This document shows, in pieces, positions 23,376 to 31,438 of a stretch of 64,000 nucleotides of DNA. Location of the stretch: positions 62,001 to 126,000 of the forward strand of contig NZ_JBHMQT010000033.1 in NCBI RefSeq assembly GCF_042435035.1, given 5' to 3'. The position numbers and the translations under genes were made by a program. Below the pieces are notes generated by a model that saw only the letters and a list, made by a program, of their open reading frames with translations, did not search any database and was not told where the DNA came from. Source of the stretch: Sphaerimonospora cavernae. Its GTDB lineage: Bacteria; Actinomycetota; Actinomycetes; Streptosporangiales; Streptosporangiaceae. Positions within the stretch are counted from its first letter, which is position 1; every line of letters begins with the position of its first letter.

Positions 23376-23993
23376 TTACGCTGACAGGATCCCGTCGAGG
23401 ATCATCGTGAGGTACTGCCTGGCGATCTCGTCGGCGGTCAACCGGCCACCGCTCCGGTACCAGCCGGCCGCCACCCAGACGGTGTCGCGGAGAAACCGGT
23501 AGATGACCCCGGTGTCGAGCCCGACCCGGAACGTGCCGTCCAGCACGCCCCGGTCCAGCAGTTCCAGCCACATCTGCCGGAACCGCTCCTGAGAGTCGAG
23601 CAGGTAGGAAAAACGCGGATTTGTCGACAGATATCGCGACTCGTTTTGATAGATCATGACCGCCGGGCGATGACGGTCGATCATGCGGAACGACTCGGCG
23701 ACGAGAGCCTGGAAGGTCTCGCGGGATCCGAGCCCGGATGCGAGCACCCTGTCGTAGGCCGCCCACATCTCGGTGAGGAAGGCCGACAGGATCTCGTCGA
23801 CCATCGACTCCTTGGAGTCGAAGTGGTAGTAGAGGCTGCCGCCGAGCATGCCGGCCGCCTCGGCGACCTCCCGGACCGTGGTTACGGCGTACCCCCGCGA
23901 CGCGAAGACCTCGGCGGCCGTGGCGAGCAACTCGGCTCGCCGCTCGGCGCGTGCCGCGGCGGTGCTGGCGGAGTCTCGGCGTCTTGCGCTCAT
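23376..23993 (-). CDS. kstR2: TetR-family regulator, KstR2-like
   Basis: A 205-residue TetR repressor starting at ATG 23993. The N-terminal helix-turn-helix is ELLATAAEVFASRGYAVTTVREVAEAAGMLGGSLYYHF, with MLGGSLYYHFDSKE as the recognition helix. The ligand-binding half contains the conserved-looking VMIYQNESRYLS and YRFLRDTVWVAAGWYR segments shared with KstR2. In mycobacteria KstR2 represses the HIP-degradation genes until a CoA metabolite of steroid rings C/D binds. Its position between ipdF and fadA6 supports that identity. The assignment rests on recognition, not on a comparison I could run. Confidence 0.85.
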   Translation of the reverse strand: MSARRRDSASTAAARAERRAELLATAAEVFASRGYAVTTVREVAEAAGMLGGSLYYHFDSKESMVDEILSAFLTEMWAAYDRVLASGLGSRETFQALVAESFRMIDRHRPAVMIYQNESRYLSTNPRFSYLLDSQERFRQMWLELLDRGVLDGTFRVGLDTGVIYRFLRDTVWVAAGWYRSGGRLTADEIARQYLTMILDGILSA

Positions 23994-24019
23994 GGCGGAT
24001 CGGACCTCTCCGGGATGCC

Positions 24020-24820
24020 TCAGGGATGCTGACTGGAGACCGAGACGACCTCTCCGGTCATGTAGGAGGAGTAGTCGCTCGCGAGGAAGACGATAACGTT
24101 GGCGATCTCCCACGGCTCCGCGTAACGACCGAAGGCCTCCCTCGTCGTCAGTTCGGCCAGTAGCTCCTCGGTCGTAACCTTGGCCAGGTGGGGGTGCATG
24201 GCAAGGGAGGGGGCCACCGCGTTGACGCGTACGCCGTGCGGCGCGGCCTCGATCGCGGCGCACCTGGTCAGGGCCATGACCCCGGCCTTGGCCGCCGCGT
24301 AGTGCGCCTGCCCCTCCTGCGCCCGCCAGCCGATCACCGACGCGTTGTTCACGATCACGCCGCGCCCCCTGGGCTGCATCAGCGCCAGCGCGGCACGGGT
24401 GCAGCGCATGGTGCCGTTCAGCGTGACGTCCAGCACCCGGGTCCACTGCTCATCGGTCATCTCGACCAGCCGGGCCGTACCACCCAGGCCCGCGTTGTTG
24501 ACCACGACGTCCACCGGGCCGAGGCGCTCCTCGGCGGTCGCGAACAGGTGCCGGACCTGCTCTTCCTTGGTCACGTCGCATGGCACAGAGGTGACCGCGT
24601 CGGCTCCGAACTCCTTCTCGAGCTCGGCCGCGGTTTCAGCGAGCCGCCTCTCATGGGCGTCGCTGATCACTACACGGGCGCCTTCCTCCAGCATGCGACG
24701 CGCGCAGGCACCGCCGATTCCGGTACCGGCCGCGGCGGTCACCACGGCCACCCGGCCGCGCAGCAGCCCGTGGCCCGGAACATAGGAGGGTGCCGTCTTC
24801 CCCGTCGCTCCTACGGTCAT
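24020..24820 (-). CDS. ipdF: Short-chain dehydrogenase, IpdF-like
   Basis: A 266-residue SDR enzyme. The nucleotide-binding site is VVTAAAGTGIGGACARRM, followed by the NNAGLGG motif, a catalytic Ser in VIVNNASVIGW and the Y-x-x-x-K pair in HYAAAKAGVMALTR. The GHGLLRGRVAVVTAAAGTGIG opening and the SDYSSYMTGEVVSVSSQHP ending match IpdF (Rv3559c), the 5-hydroxy-HIP-CoA dehydrogenase of steroid C/D-ring degradation. It is the first gene of the minus-strand unit and faces the hydratase/dehydrogenase genes across an 80-bp divergent promoter region. Confidence 0.88.
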   Translation of the reverse strand: MTVGATGKTAPSYVPGHGLLRGRVAVVTAAAGTGIGGACARRMLEEGARVVISDAHERRLAETAAELEKEFGADAVTSVPCDVTKEEQVRHLFATAEERLGPVDVVVNNAGLGGTARLVEMTDEQWTRVLDVTLNGTMRCTRAALALMQPRGRGVIVNNASVIGWRAQEGQAHYAAAKAGVMALTRCAAIEAAPHGVRVNAVAPSLAMHPHLAKVTTEELLAELTTREAFGRYAEPWEIANVIVFLASDYSSYMTGEVVSVSSQHP

Positions 24821-24865
24821 TCCCCCGCCTCCGTCTCCTCAGTGAGCTTCACGTAGGTTACTCTA

Positions 24866-24880
24866 CCAAACAGTTGTTAG
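24866..24880. promoter_or_regulatory. Candidate TetR-type operator in the divergent promoter region
   Basis: CCAAACAGTTGTTAG is an imperfect dyad (C-AA--A-T--TT-G) midway between ipdF and the hydratase gene. It resembles fatty-acid/steroid TetR operators only loosely, and it is not the AAGCAAG-type mycobacterial KstR2 box. It is the only dyad in the 80-bp gap. Confidence 0.45.
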
Positions 24881-24900
24881 AAAGAATCGAGGGGTGCCCG

Positions 24901-25740
24901 ATGAGCGTGGTGCACTACGAACGGCGCGGCCCCGTGGCGGTGGTCACGATGAACCGCCCGGACTACCGCAACGCCCAGAACTCGAAGATGACCTACGCGC
25001 TGGACGAGGCCTTCTACCGGGCCGTCGCCGACGACGAGGTCAAGGTGATCGTGCTGGCCGGCGCGGGCAAACACTTCTCCGCCGGTCATGACATCGGCAC
25101 GCCGGAGCGGGACGCGCATCTGTCCTTCGACCGCAAGGCCACCCTGTGGTGGGACCACGTGGGCAAGGAGGGCGCCGAGAGCCGCTTCGCGCGCGAGTCG
25201 GAGGTCTACGTCGGCATGTGCCGGCGCTGGCGGGAGATCCCCAAGCCGACCATCGCGATGGTGCAGGGCGCCTGCATCGCCGGCGGGCTCATGCTCGCCT
25301 GGGTGTGCGACCTGATCGTCGCCTCCGACGACGCGTTCTTCGCCGACCCGGTGGTGCGGATGGGCATCCCCGGCGTCGAATACTTCGCCCACCCCTGGGT
25401 GATGCCGCCGCGGATCGCCAAGGAGTTCCTGTTCACCGGTGACCGGATGGGCGCCGCCCGCGCCCACGAGGTGGGGATGGTCAACCGGGTCGTACCACGC
25501 GAGCAGCTGGAGGCGGAGACCTTCGCGCTGGCCGAGAAGATCGCCGCGATGCCGCGCCTGGGACTGGCGCTGACCAAGAAGGCCGTCAACCAGGCCGAGG
25601 ACCTGCAGGGCATGCACACCGGGATGGACTCGGTCTTCGGCCTGCACCACCTCGCCCACGCCCACAACGCCGAGACCTCGGCCGACTCCCTGGCCGGGAT
25701 GGACCCCAAGAGCATGAAGGCGGCCGCCGATGGATCTTGA
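24901..25740 (+). CDS. Enoyl-CoA hydratase/isomerase family protein
   Basis: A 279-residue crotonase-fold enzyme starting at ATG 24901 (AGGGG upstream). The CoA-binding and oxyanion elements are GAGKHFSAGHDIG and GACIAGGLMLAWVCDLIVASD. The usual hydratase glutamate position falls in the FFADPVVRMGIPGVEYFAHPW region, where Asp and Glu are both available, so hydratase or another crotonase activity is open. It opens a three-gene operon with two acyl-CoA dehydrogenases, overlapping the first by 11 bases, and probably acts on the same CoA intermediate. Its divergent partner genes point to steroid or branched fatty-acid catabolism. Confidence 0.85.
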   Translation: MSVVHYERRGPVAVVTMNRPDYRNAQNSKMTYALDEAFYRAVADDEVKVIVLAGAGKHFSAGHDIGTPERDAHLSFDRKATLWWDHVGKEGAESRFARESEVYVGMCRRWREIPKPTIAMVQGACIAGGLMLAWVCDLIVASDDAFFADPVVRMGIPGVEYFAHPWVMPPRIAKEFLFTGDRMGAARAHEVGMVNRVVPREQLEAETFALAEKIAAMPRLGLALTKKAVNQAEDLQGMHTGMDSVFGLHHLAHAHNAETSADSLAGMDPKSMKAAADGS

Positions 25741-26857
25741 CCTGTCGTCCGTTGCACCGTTCCGCGCCGAGGTGCGCGAATGGCTGCGCACGCACCTGCC
25801 CGCCGCCCCGCTGCCCTCGCTGGAGATCGAGGAGGGCTTCGCCGCCCACCGCGCCTGGGAGCGCGAGCTGTACGGCGCACGCCTGTCGGTGGTGTCCTGG
25901 CCGGAGGAGTACGGCGGACGCGCCGCGACCCCGCTGGAGTGGCTGGTCTTCGAGGAGGAGTACTACGCGGCCGGGGCGCCGGGCCGGGTCAGCCAGAACG
26001 GCATCAACCTGCTCGCGCCCACCCTGTTCCAGCACGGCACCCCCGAGCAGCTCGCCCGCGTCCTGCCGTCGATGGCCTCCGGTGAGGTGATCTGGGCGCA
26101 GGCCTGGTCGGAGCCGGGCGCCGGCAGCGACCTCGCCTCCCTGCGCGCCACCGCGACCCGGGTCGACGGCGGCTGGCTGCTGAACGGCCAGAAGACGTGG
26201 AGCTCCCGGGCGGCCTTCGCCGACTGGGGCTTCGGCCCGTTCCGCTCCGATCCGGAGGCCCAGCGGCATCGCGGGCTGACGTATTTGATGTTCCCGCTGG
26301 ACGCGGAGGGGATCACCCGGCGCCCGATCGGCCGCATCGACGGCAAGCCCGCCTTCGCGGAGCTGTTCTTCGACGACGTGTTCGTCCCCGACCGGGATGT
26401 GATCGGCGAGCCGGGCGCCGGATGGAAGGTCGCGATGAGCACCACCGGCAACGAGCGCGGTCTCACGCTGCGCAGCCCCGGGCGGTTCCTGGCCGCCGCG
26501 GACCGGCTGCTGGACCTGTGGCGGGAGCGGGCCGACCCCGCCGACACCGCGCTGCGCGACCGGGTCGCCGACGCGTGGATCAAGGCGCGGGCCTACCGGC
26601 TGAAGGGCTACGAGACCGTCTCGCGGACCGACGACATCGGCGCCGAGTCCAGCATCAACAAGATCTTCTGGTCCGAGCTCGACGTGACGCTGCACGAGAC
26701 CGCCCTCGACCTCCTCGGCCCGGACGGCGAGCTGGAGGGCGACTGGCTGGAGGGCTACGTCTTCTCACTCGCCGGGCCGATCTACGCCGGGACCAACGAG
26801 ATCCAGCGCAACGTCATCGCCGAGCGCGTGCTCGGCCTGCCCCGAGCCGGGCGATAG
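25730..26857 (+). CDS. Acyl-CoA dehydrogenase (large-type subunit)
   Basis: A 375-residue flavoenzyme subunit. FAD and substrate-binding motifs are visible: AQAWSEPGAGSDLASLRATATR, NGQKTWSSRAAFADW, and the C-terminal IYAGTNEIQRNVIAERVLGLPR. There is no Glu directly before the GT of the C-terminal motif, so the base is probably supplied by the upstream region near NERGLTLR, as in isovaleryl-type dehydrogenases. ATG 25730 overlaps the hydratase stop. It is followed ten bases later by a second, shorter acyl-CoA dehydrogenase. Such pairs form alpha2beta2 enzymes in actinobacterial steroid catabolism. Confidence 0.9.
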   Translation: MDLDLSSVAPFRAEVREWLRTHLPAAPLPSLEIEEGFAAHRAWERELYGARLSVVSWPEEYGGRAATPLEWLVFEEEYYAAGAPGRVSQNGINLLAPTLFQHGTPEQLARVLPSMASGEVIWAQAWSEPGAGSDLASLRATATRVDGGWLLNGQKTWSSRAAFADWGFGPFRSDPEAQRHRGLTYLMFPLDAEGITRRPIGRIDGKPAFAELFFDDVFVPDRDVIGEPGAGWKVAMSTTGNERGLTLRSPGRFLAAADRLLDLWRERADPADTALRDRVADAWIKARAYRLKGYETVSRTDDIGAESSINKIFWSELDVTLHETALDLLGPDGELEGDWLEGYVFSLAGPIYAGTNEIQRNVIAERVLGLPRAGR

Positions 26858-26867
26858 GGAGGCCGCC

Positions 26868-27890
26868 GTGAAGTTCATCCTCGACGCCGAGCAGCGGCTG
26901 TTCGGCGAGACCCTGGACAAGATCCTCACCGAGGCGGACACGCCGTCGGTGATCCGCGGCTGGGCCGCGGGCGCCCACCAGCCCGGCCTGGCCCTGTGGC
27001 GTTCACTCGCCGCGACGGGCGTCCTCGCCCTCGCCGTACCCGAGTCGGCCGGCGGAGCCGGGCCGCTGCCGGTCGAGCTGGTCACCGCCTTCCACGAGCT
27101 GGGACGGCACGCCGTGCCCGGGCCGTACACCGAGACTGTGGCCGTCGCCACGCTGCTCCACCGCCTGGGCGATGAGCTGGAACGCGGGAGCGAGTGGCTG
27201 GAGGGCATCGCGGAGGGCCGGGTCGTCGCCTCACTCGCACTGCCCGCACTGCCCGCACTGCCCGCGCCGCCTCAGGCCGCCGCGCCGTACGCACTGGACG
27301 CCGACGCCGCCGACCTGGTGCTGCTCGTGGACGGCGACGAGCTGCGCGCCGCCGCGGCAGGTGAGGTGCGCGCCTCCCTGGATCCGGCCCGCCGGCTGCC
27401 GTCCGTCGTGGCGGGCGACGTTCTCGCCGCCGGTCCCTCGGTCGCCGCCGCCGCCCGGGCCGCCTGCGACATGGGGGTGCTGGCCACCGCCGCCCAGCTC
27501 GTCGGCGTGGGCCGGCGGCTGCTGGAGGTGAGCGTGGACTACGCGAAGGCCCGGCAGCAGTTCGGGCGGCCGATCGGCGAGTTCCAGGCGGTCAAGCACC
27601 ACCTGGCCGACGCGCTCGTCGGCCTGGAGTACGCCCGCCCGCTGGTGCACGGCGCGGCCGTCTCCTACGGCTCGCCGGACTTCGGGCGCGACGTGTCGGC
27701 CGCGAAGGTCGCGGCGTCGGAGGCGGCGTACGCGGCAGCGAAGATCGCGCTGCAGGTGCACGGCGCGATCGGCTACACCGACGAGTACGACCCCAGCCTG
27801 TGGATCCGCAAGGCCCGCGCCCTGCACTCGGCCTGGGGCTCCCCCGCGGCCCACCGCGCCCGGGTGATCTCCGCACTCGCCGGCGTCTGA
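26868..27890 (+). CDS. Acyl-CoA dehydrogenase (second, divergent subunit)
   Basis: A 340-residue protein starting at GTG 26868 with GGGAGG upstream. The C-terminal domain is clearly ACAD-like (YAKARQQFGRPIGEFQAVKHHLADALVGLEYARPL, LQVHGAIGYTDEYDPSLWIRKARAL). The middle is rich in Ala and lacks the strong GAGSD flavin motif of its partner (DAADLVLLVDGDELRAAAAG instead). This fits the non-catalytic or FAD-sharing beta subunit of an alpha2beta2 dehydrogenase, as described for FadE pairs in cholesterol side-chain and ring degradation. A short in-frame repeat codes three consecutive ALP units near residue 125. Confidence 0.85.
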   Translation: MKFILDAEQRLFGETLDKILTEADTPSVIRGWAAGAHQPGLALWRSLAATGVLALAVPESAGGAGPLPVELVTAFHELGRHAVPGPYTETVAVATLLHRLGDELERGSEWLEGIAEGRVVASLALPALPALPAPPQAAAPYALDADAADLVLLVDGDELRAAAAGEVRASLDPARRLPSVVAGDVLAAGPSVAAAARAACDMGVLATAAQLVGVGRRLLEVSVDYAKARQQFGRPIGEFQAVKHHLADALVGLEYARPLVHGAAVSYGSPDFGRDVSAAKVAASEAAYAAAKIALQVHGAIGYTDEYDPSLWIRKARALHSAWGSPAAHRARVISALAGV

Positions 27891-27917
27891 AAAACCGACC
27901 GGCGACCGCACAGCACA

Positions 27918-27943
27918 GGCCGGGAGCGTGACGGCTCCCGGCC
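27918..27943. terminator. Hairpin terminator between convergent operons
   Basis: Perfect 10-bp arms GGCCGGGAGC and GCTCCCGGCC around a six-base loop, 27 bases after the dehydrogenase stop and 78 bases before the end of the converging decarboxylase gene. Confidence 0.75.
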
Positions 27944-28021
27944 CGCGGCCGTCAGACGCCGCCGGCGACGTGGGAGCACAGGGCACGCCGCCGCCGTAGC
28001 CACCGGTCTCGTTGCCCTGGA

Positions 28022-29116
28022 CTACTCCCCGACGTACCGGAAGCTGGGCTTCGGGTGCATGAGGAAGTCATGGTGGGAGATGTTCCACGCGTACGCTCCC
28101 GCCATGGTGAACTCCACGATGTCGCCAGGCTTCAGGCTCACGGGGACCCGTCGTGCGAGCGTGTCCTTGGGGGTGCAGAGCTGGCCGACGATCGTGGTGG
28201 GTTCACCGGCCTCCCGGATGATCATAGGCTGACTGTGCCCCTTGGTCGCCGGAGTGCGGATGTGATGGGTTCCGCCCGCCACGACGGCGAACAACTCGCC
28301 GTGAACGCGCTTGACGTCGATCACCCTGGTCACGTACCGGCCGCAGTAGACAGTGAGGGAGCGTCCGGGTTCGATGCGCAGCACCTCCCCGGGGCGGCGC
28401 AGCTCCGCGAGGCCCCTGCCGTACGTCTGCCAGTCGAAACGGCGGTCCGGGTCGGCGTAGGAGACGGCCATCCCCCCACCCAGGTTGATCTCGGTAACGC
28501 CGAGCCCCCGCGCGTAGTCGAGGATGGCGGCCGCCAACTCCAGCATCCGGGGGGCGTCAAGGCCGCTGGCCAGATGCGCGTGAATACCGCGAAGCCGGAT
28601 GACGTCCTGCTCTGCGAGCAGCTGCTCCAGGCATTCGGCGATGCCCTGCGGGTCCATCCCGAACGGCGTCGCGCCTCCGCCCATCGCCAGTGATGCGCCT
28701 TCGATCGGGACGTCCAGGTTGACGCGCAGCAGTACATCGGCGGAACGTTCAGAGGCGAGCAGGCGCCGGAGTTCGCTGGGACTCTCCACATGCAGTCGCG
28801 TAACCGCGCTGAACAGCTCCTCGTCGGTCTTTCCGGGACCACCGAACGCGATCGGCATGTCGGGGTGCAGCGCCCGTACGTGTGCCAGCTCTCCGCCTGA
28901 GGCGACTTCGAAGCCATCGACATGACGGGCGAGCACCTTCAGCAGCTCCGGATCGGGGTTCGCCTTGACCGCGTAATAGAGCTCGATGTCCCCCAGCGCG
29001 GCTCGGATGTCCTTCATGTGGGCGTCCAGCTCGGCGAGGTCGTAGACGAAGGCCGGAAGTCGTCCGGTTGTCGCCATCTCGGACATCGGCGTCTGCGTCG
29101 GCAGTATGGCTGTCAT
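28022..29116 (-). CDS. Type III PLP-dependent (ornithine/diaminopimelate-decarboxylase-like) enzyme
   Basis: A 364-residue enzyme starting at ATG 29116 (GGAGT upstream). The N-terminal barrel carries the PLP lysine in ELYYAVKANPDPELL, the phosphate-binding glycine strand INLGGGMAVSYADPDRRFDW and the IEPGRSLTVYCG strand. The C-terminal beta domain includes VGQLCTPKDTLARR with the substrate-side Cys. Residue HAHLASG replaces the usual HxHxGS. Enzymes of this class decarboxylate D-/L-amino acids and are frequent in siderophore and secondary-metabolite pathways; the substrate is not evident. It follows its likely regulator gene by 29 bases. Confidence 0.85.
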   Translation of the reverse strand: MTAILPTQTPMSEMATTGRLPAFVYDLAELDAHMKDIRAALGDIELYYAVKANPDPELLKVLARHVDGFEVASGGELAHVRALHPDMPIAFGGPGKTDEELFSAVTRLHVESPSELRRLLASERSADVLLRVNLDVPIEGASLAMGGGATPFGMDPQGIAECLEQLLAEQDVIRLRGIHAHLASGLDAPRMLELAAAILDYARGLGVTEINLGGGMAVSYADPDRRFDWQTYGRGLAELRRPGEVLRIEPGRSLTVYCGRYVTRVIDVKRVHGELFAVVAGGTHHIRTPATKGHSQPMIIREAGEPTTIVGQLCTPKDTLARRVPVSLKPGDIVEFTMAGAYAWNISHHDFLMHPKPSFRYVGE

Positions 29117-29145
29117 CTCTACTCCGATCCTGTTCGTCCGGAAGC

Positions 29146-29910
29146 TCAGGCGAGCGGGAACTGGTTCTCGATCACCAGGTAATTCGCCGGGGTGACCGAG
29201 ATGGTGACCTCGACGGCCCGACCGTCTGCGATCTTGCCCACATGGTGGATGTCGAGAACGCTCCGTTCGGGGCTGATCTCCAGCGCTTGGACTTCGCCCT
29301 CTGTCGGCAAGCGGACCGTGATCCGCTCCGTCGCGTCTGTCTGTGGGTAGCCAAGCTCGGCCAGCGCTGATTTGATTCCGCCGACGATCACGGGCCCTTG
29401 CTCTTCCAGCACTGTTCCGGCGGCGATCGTCAACGGGATCCACGACTCATTCAGGCGGATCGGGATGCCGGACGCAAGCAGCCTCCGGCGTCGTACCAAG
29501 CAGTTTGCCTGACCGTGGGGGAGCCCAAGGACATCGGCGACGGCGGCTGGCGGCTCGGCTCGATCGGTTCGGATCTCGTGCTCCGGCTGGAGACCAATGG
29601 CTCGGATCTCCGCGTCAAATGCCCCCTTTGCGCCGTCACTTTCGCGCGTGTCGCGCGCATAGCGAGCTGGTGTGTGCAGCAACGGAGGAATCCACGTGAC
29701 GATCGTCCCCCGGCCTTGACGGGAACGGACCATTCCTTCGGCTGCGAGTGCCTGCATCGCCCTGTTGACCAAACTTCGAGACGCGCCGTACTGGGCGGCG
29801 AGTTCCGGTTCTGGTGGAAGGAAGGCTCCCGGCGGGAAGCGACCCTCGATGATCGCTTGTCGAATCTCGCTGGCGATCTGCCGGAAGCCGAGCTTGCTGA
29901 CGTGTTGCAT
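29146..29910 (-). CDS. GntR-family regulator, HutC subfamily
   Basis: A 254-residue protein starting at ATG 29910 with AGGGAGA upstream; the longer open frame has no support. The winged helix (residues 5-70) contains LPPEPELAAQYGASRSLVNRAMQALAAEGMVRSRQGRGT. A UTRA effector domain follows (NCLVRRRRLLASGIPIRLNESWIP, ISPERSVLDIHHVGKIADGRAVEVTISV). It probably represses itself and the downstream PLP decarboxylase, sensing a metabolite of that pathway. Two CCAAACG palindromes lie just upstream and are the likely sites. Confidence 0.9.
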   Translation of the reverse strand: MQHVSKLGFRQIASEIRQAIIEGRFPPGAFLPPEPELAAQYGASRSLVNRAMQALAAEGMVRSRQGRGTIVTWIPPLLHTPARYARDTRESDGAKGAFDAEIRAIGLQPEHEIRTDRAEPPAAVADVLGLPHGQANCLVRRRRLLASGIPIRLNESWIPLTIAAGTVLEEQGPVIVGGIKSALAELGYPQTDATERITVRLPTEGEVQALEISPERSVLDIHHVGKIADGRAVEVTISVTPANYLVIENQFPLA

Positions 29911-29942
29911 GTCTCCCTCTCCTGTCCCAAGAGATCTTACCG

Positions 29943-30016
29943 CCAAACGCCAATCGTTTGGAGTTTCTTGACTTCGCACTCTCGCTGGATCCATGAGTGA
30001 GACACCAAACGTTTGG
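29943..30016. promoter_or_regulatory. Two CCAAACG/CGTTTGG palindromes upstream of the GntR gene
   Basis: CCAAACG-CCAAT-CGTTTGG at 29943-29961 has perfect 7-bp arms. CCAAACGTTTGG at 30005-30016 is a perfect 12-bp palindrome. They share the same half-site and flank the divergent promoter area, so one regulator, probably the HutC-type GntR, may control both directions. Confidence 0.7.
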
Positions 30017-30118
30017 CGTTTAGAGGGTACCCGATCGCTCTGTGGCAGGACGGTCAGGGGAGACGATGCGGCTCTGCCTCACGCGGGCTGCACGAACCGG
30101 TTGGAGGCGTGGCGTGCG

Positions 30119-30766
30119 ATGACGGTTGACGAAGGGCTCTCCTCAGGATCCGTTGATCGGTTAGAACAAGCCGCAAGCAAGTCCACCCCGGCTGCACCGA
30201 AGGTGGCTCGGGTGTACGCCGTTCTACGGCAAAGTCAGGGTCAAGGGGTGAGCGGGACTGCTGCGGTGGTTGTGCTGTCTCCTGCCGGTCAGGTGGCCGA
30301 GCGGCTTCGCGCGGAGCTGAAGCGGTGGGGGATCGCCGCCGATGTCAACGAGGGCGAGGGCCTGGCCCTGGTGTCGGTGTGGGTCGACTTGGTCATCTGG
30401 TGCGAGCCGGAGACGAATGGCTGGCGCTACCGCTGGTGGACCGGCCGTGTCTCGGCACAGACAGGGCGGCGCGTCTACACCGGATGCCGGGCCGAGGCGG
30501 TCACCACGGCCGCGCACCGCGTCGCCGAGCGTTTCACCGAACTGCGGCACTCCCACCCGTTATCGCCGTTCGTCACCGAGTTCTGCGTGGTCTACAGCAT
30601 TCCCTATCGGCTCGACCGTGGAGAACTGATCTCTTCGTCACACATGGAGGCGGCGAAAAATGACCGAACAGAGGAAGACCCTGCTGGGCGTGGGGGTGTG
30701 GGAGGGGTTGTCGGCCGAGTACCAACCGCGCACGGCGGTGGTCTACGTCCGAGATTCGATCGATGA
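30119..30766 (+). CDS. Hypothetical protein with atypical 3' overlap
   Basis: ATG 30119 (GGAGG upstream) gives 215 residues. The convincing part is residues 45-150: VVLSPAGQVAERLRAELKRWGI, GEGLALVSVWVDLVIWCE, then WRYRWWTGRVSAQTGRRVYTGC and a helix to the HPLSPF segment. It looks like a small alpha/beta protein of unknown function; a GTG at 30248 is another possible start. The frame continues about 107 bases into the next gene in another register, with a Gly/Arg-rich tail, which suggests that the natural stop was lost by a small frameshift near 30600-30660. No family is recognised. Confidence 0.55.
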   Translation: MTVDEGLSSGSVDRLEQAASKSTPAAPKVARVYAVLRQSQGQGVSGTAAVVVLSPAGQVAERLRAELKRWGIAADVNEGEGLALVSVWVDLVIWCEPETNGWRYRWWTGRVSAQTGRRVYTGCRAEAVTTAAHRVAERFTELRHSHPLSPFVTEFCVVYSIPYRLDRGELISSSHMEAAKNDRTEEDPAGRGGVGGVVGRVPTAHGGGLRPRFDR

Positions 30767-31001
30767 GGAACAGCCGTCGGTGCGGGTGAGCCTGGCACGG
30801 TGGACCCGATTGCTCTCCTCGATCAAAGCGGACAGGTTCATGCCTCAGCAGGAGGGCGATGCGATCACGATCGCGATCGGCGACCTGTCGCACACCGGGA
30901 TCATGCAGCGCCCGAGCTTCGTGACGACCAACCGGCACGCCTGGGACATCTTCGTCAAGGCCGTGAAGAGCGGCAAATTCGATCACCTGGCCGCCCAATG
31001 A
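30660..31001 (+). CDS. Small protein with DUF397-like C-terminus
   Basis: A 113-residue protein from ATG 30660 with GGAGG nine bases upstream, a better signal than that of the overlapping frame. The middle (VRVSLARWTRLLSSIKADRF) is helical. The end (HAWDIFVKAVKSGKFDHLA) resembles the closing W-x-x-F-x-x-x-V-K-x-G-x-F-D pattern of DUF397 proteins. A full DUF397 gene follows 65 bases later. DUF397 proteins usually accompany Scr1-type helix-turn-helix regulators, but none is present here. Confidence 0.65.
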   Translation: MTEQRKTLLGVGVWEGLSAEYQPRTAVVYVRDSIDEEQPSVRVSLARWTRLLSSIKADRFMPQQEGDAITIAIGDLSHTGIMQRPSFVTTNRHAWDIFVKAVKSGKFDHLAAQ

Positions 31002-31066
31002 GCGTGGGGATGGCGACCTGTTCTCGGTGGTGACCGGTTCGGAGATCTGGAGAGAGAAGGGGAGAC

Positions 31067-31315
31067 ATGCTTGCTGCCGACTTTTCCGGGGCCGCTTGGT
31101 GGAAGAGCAGCCGCAGCGCCAACAACTGCGCCTGCGTGGAAGTGGCACTGATCGCTGACGGCAAGGTCGGCGTGCGGGACAGCAAGGATCCCGACGGTCC
31201 CGCCCTGGTGTTCACTCCTGCCGAGTGGGACGCGTTCCTCGGCGGGGTCGAGGACGGGGAGTTCACCCGCGAGCGGCTGGCCGCGAACGCTCAGGCTCCG
31301 TCCCTGCCGGTGTAG
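31067..31315 (+). CDS. DUF397 domain protein
   Basis: An 82-residue protein with the full DUF397 pattern: AAWWKSSRSANNCACVEVAL, GKVGVRDSKDPDGPALVFTPAEWDAFLGGVEDGEF. Members are small partners of XRE-type regulators (as in the WhiJ/Scr1 systems) in actinomycetes and are thought to modulate them; the biochemical role is unclear. There is no such regulator next to it. It lies 124 bases upstream of the lasso precursor gene on the same strand and could be read through into that cluster. Confidence 0.88.
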   Translation: MLAADFSGAAWWKSSRSANNCACVEVALIADGKVGVRDSKDPDGPALVFTPAEWDAFLGGVEDGEFTRERLAANAQAPSLPV

Positions 31316-31438
31316 TCCCGGTGAGGACGGGTGTGGCGGGCTCCAGCCCCTGGACGCCGGCCACCAGCACAACCCCCGAACCGGTCCGGTCCGGGGAGTA
31401 CCTTCAACACCCCGCTATTTCGGGAGGAGGTGAACTCA

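Noticed and set aside
24866..24880. Canonical mycobacterial KstR2 or KstR box
   Set aside because: Neither AAGCAAG-type half-sites nor AAC-N2-GTT spacing is present; it is listed only as a candidate dyad.
29993..30118. Upstream start (ATG 29993) for the hypothetical gene at 30119
   Set aside because: The first residues would be encoded by the CCAAACGTTTGG operator, and no ribosome site precedes it. ATG 30119 has GGAGG.
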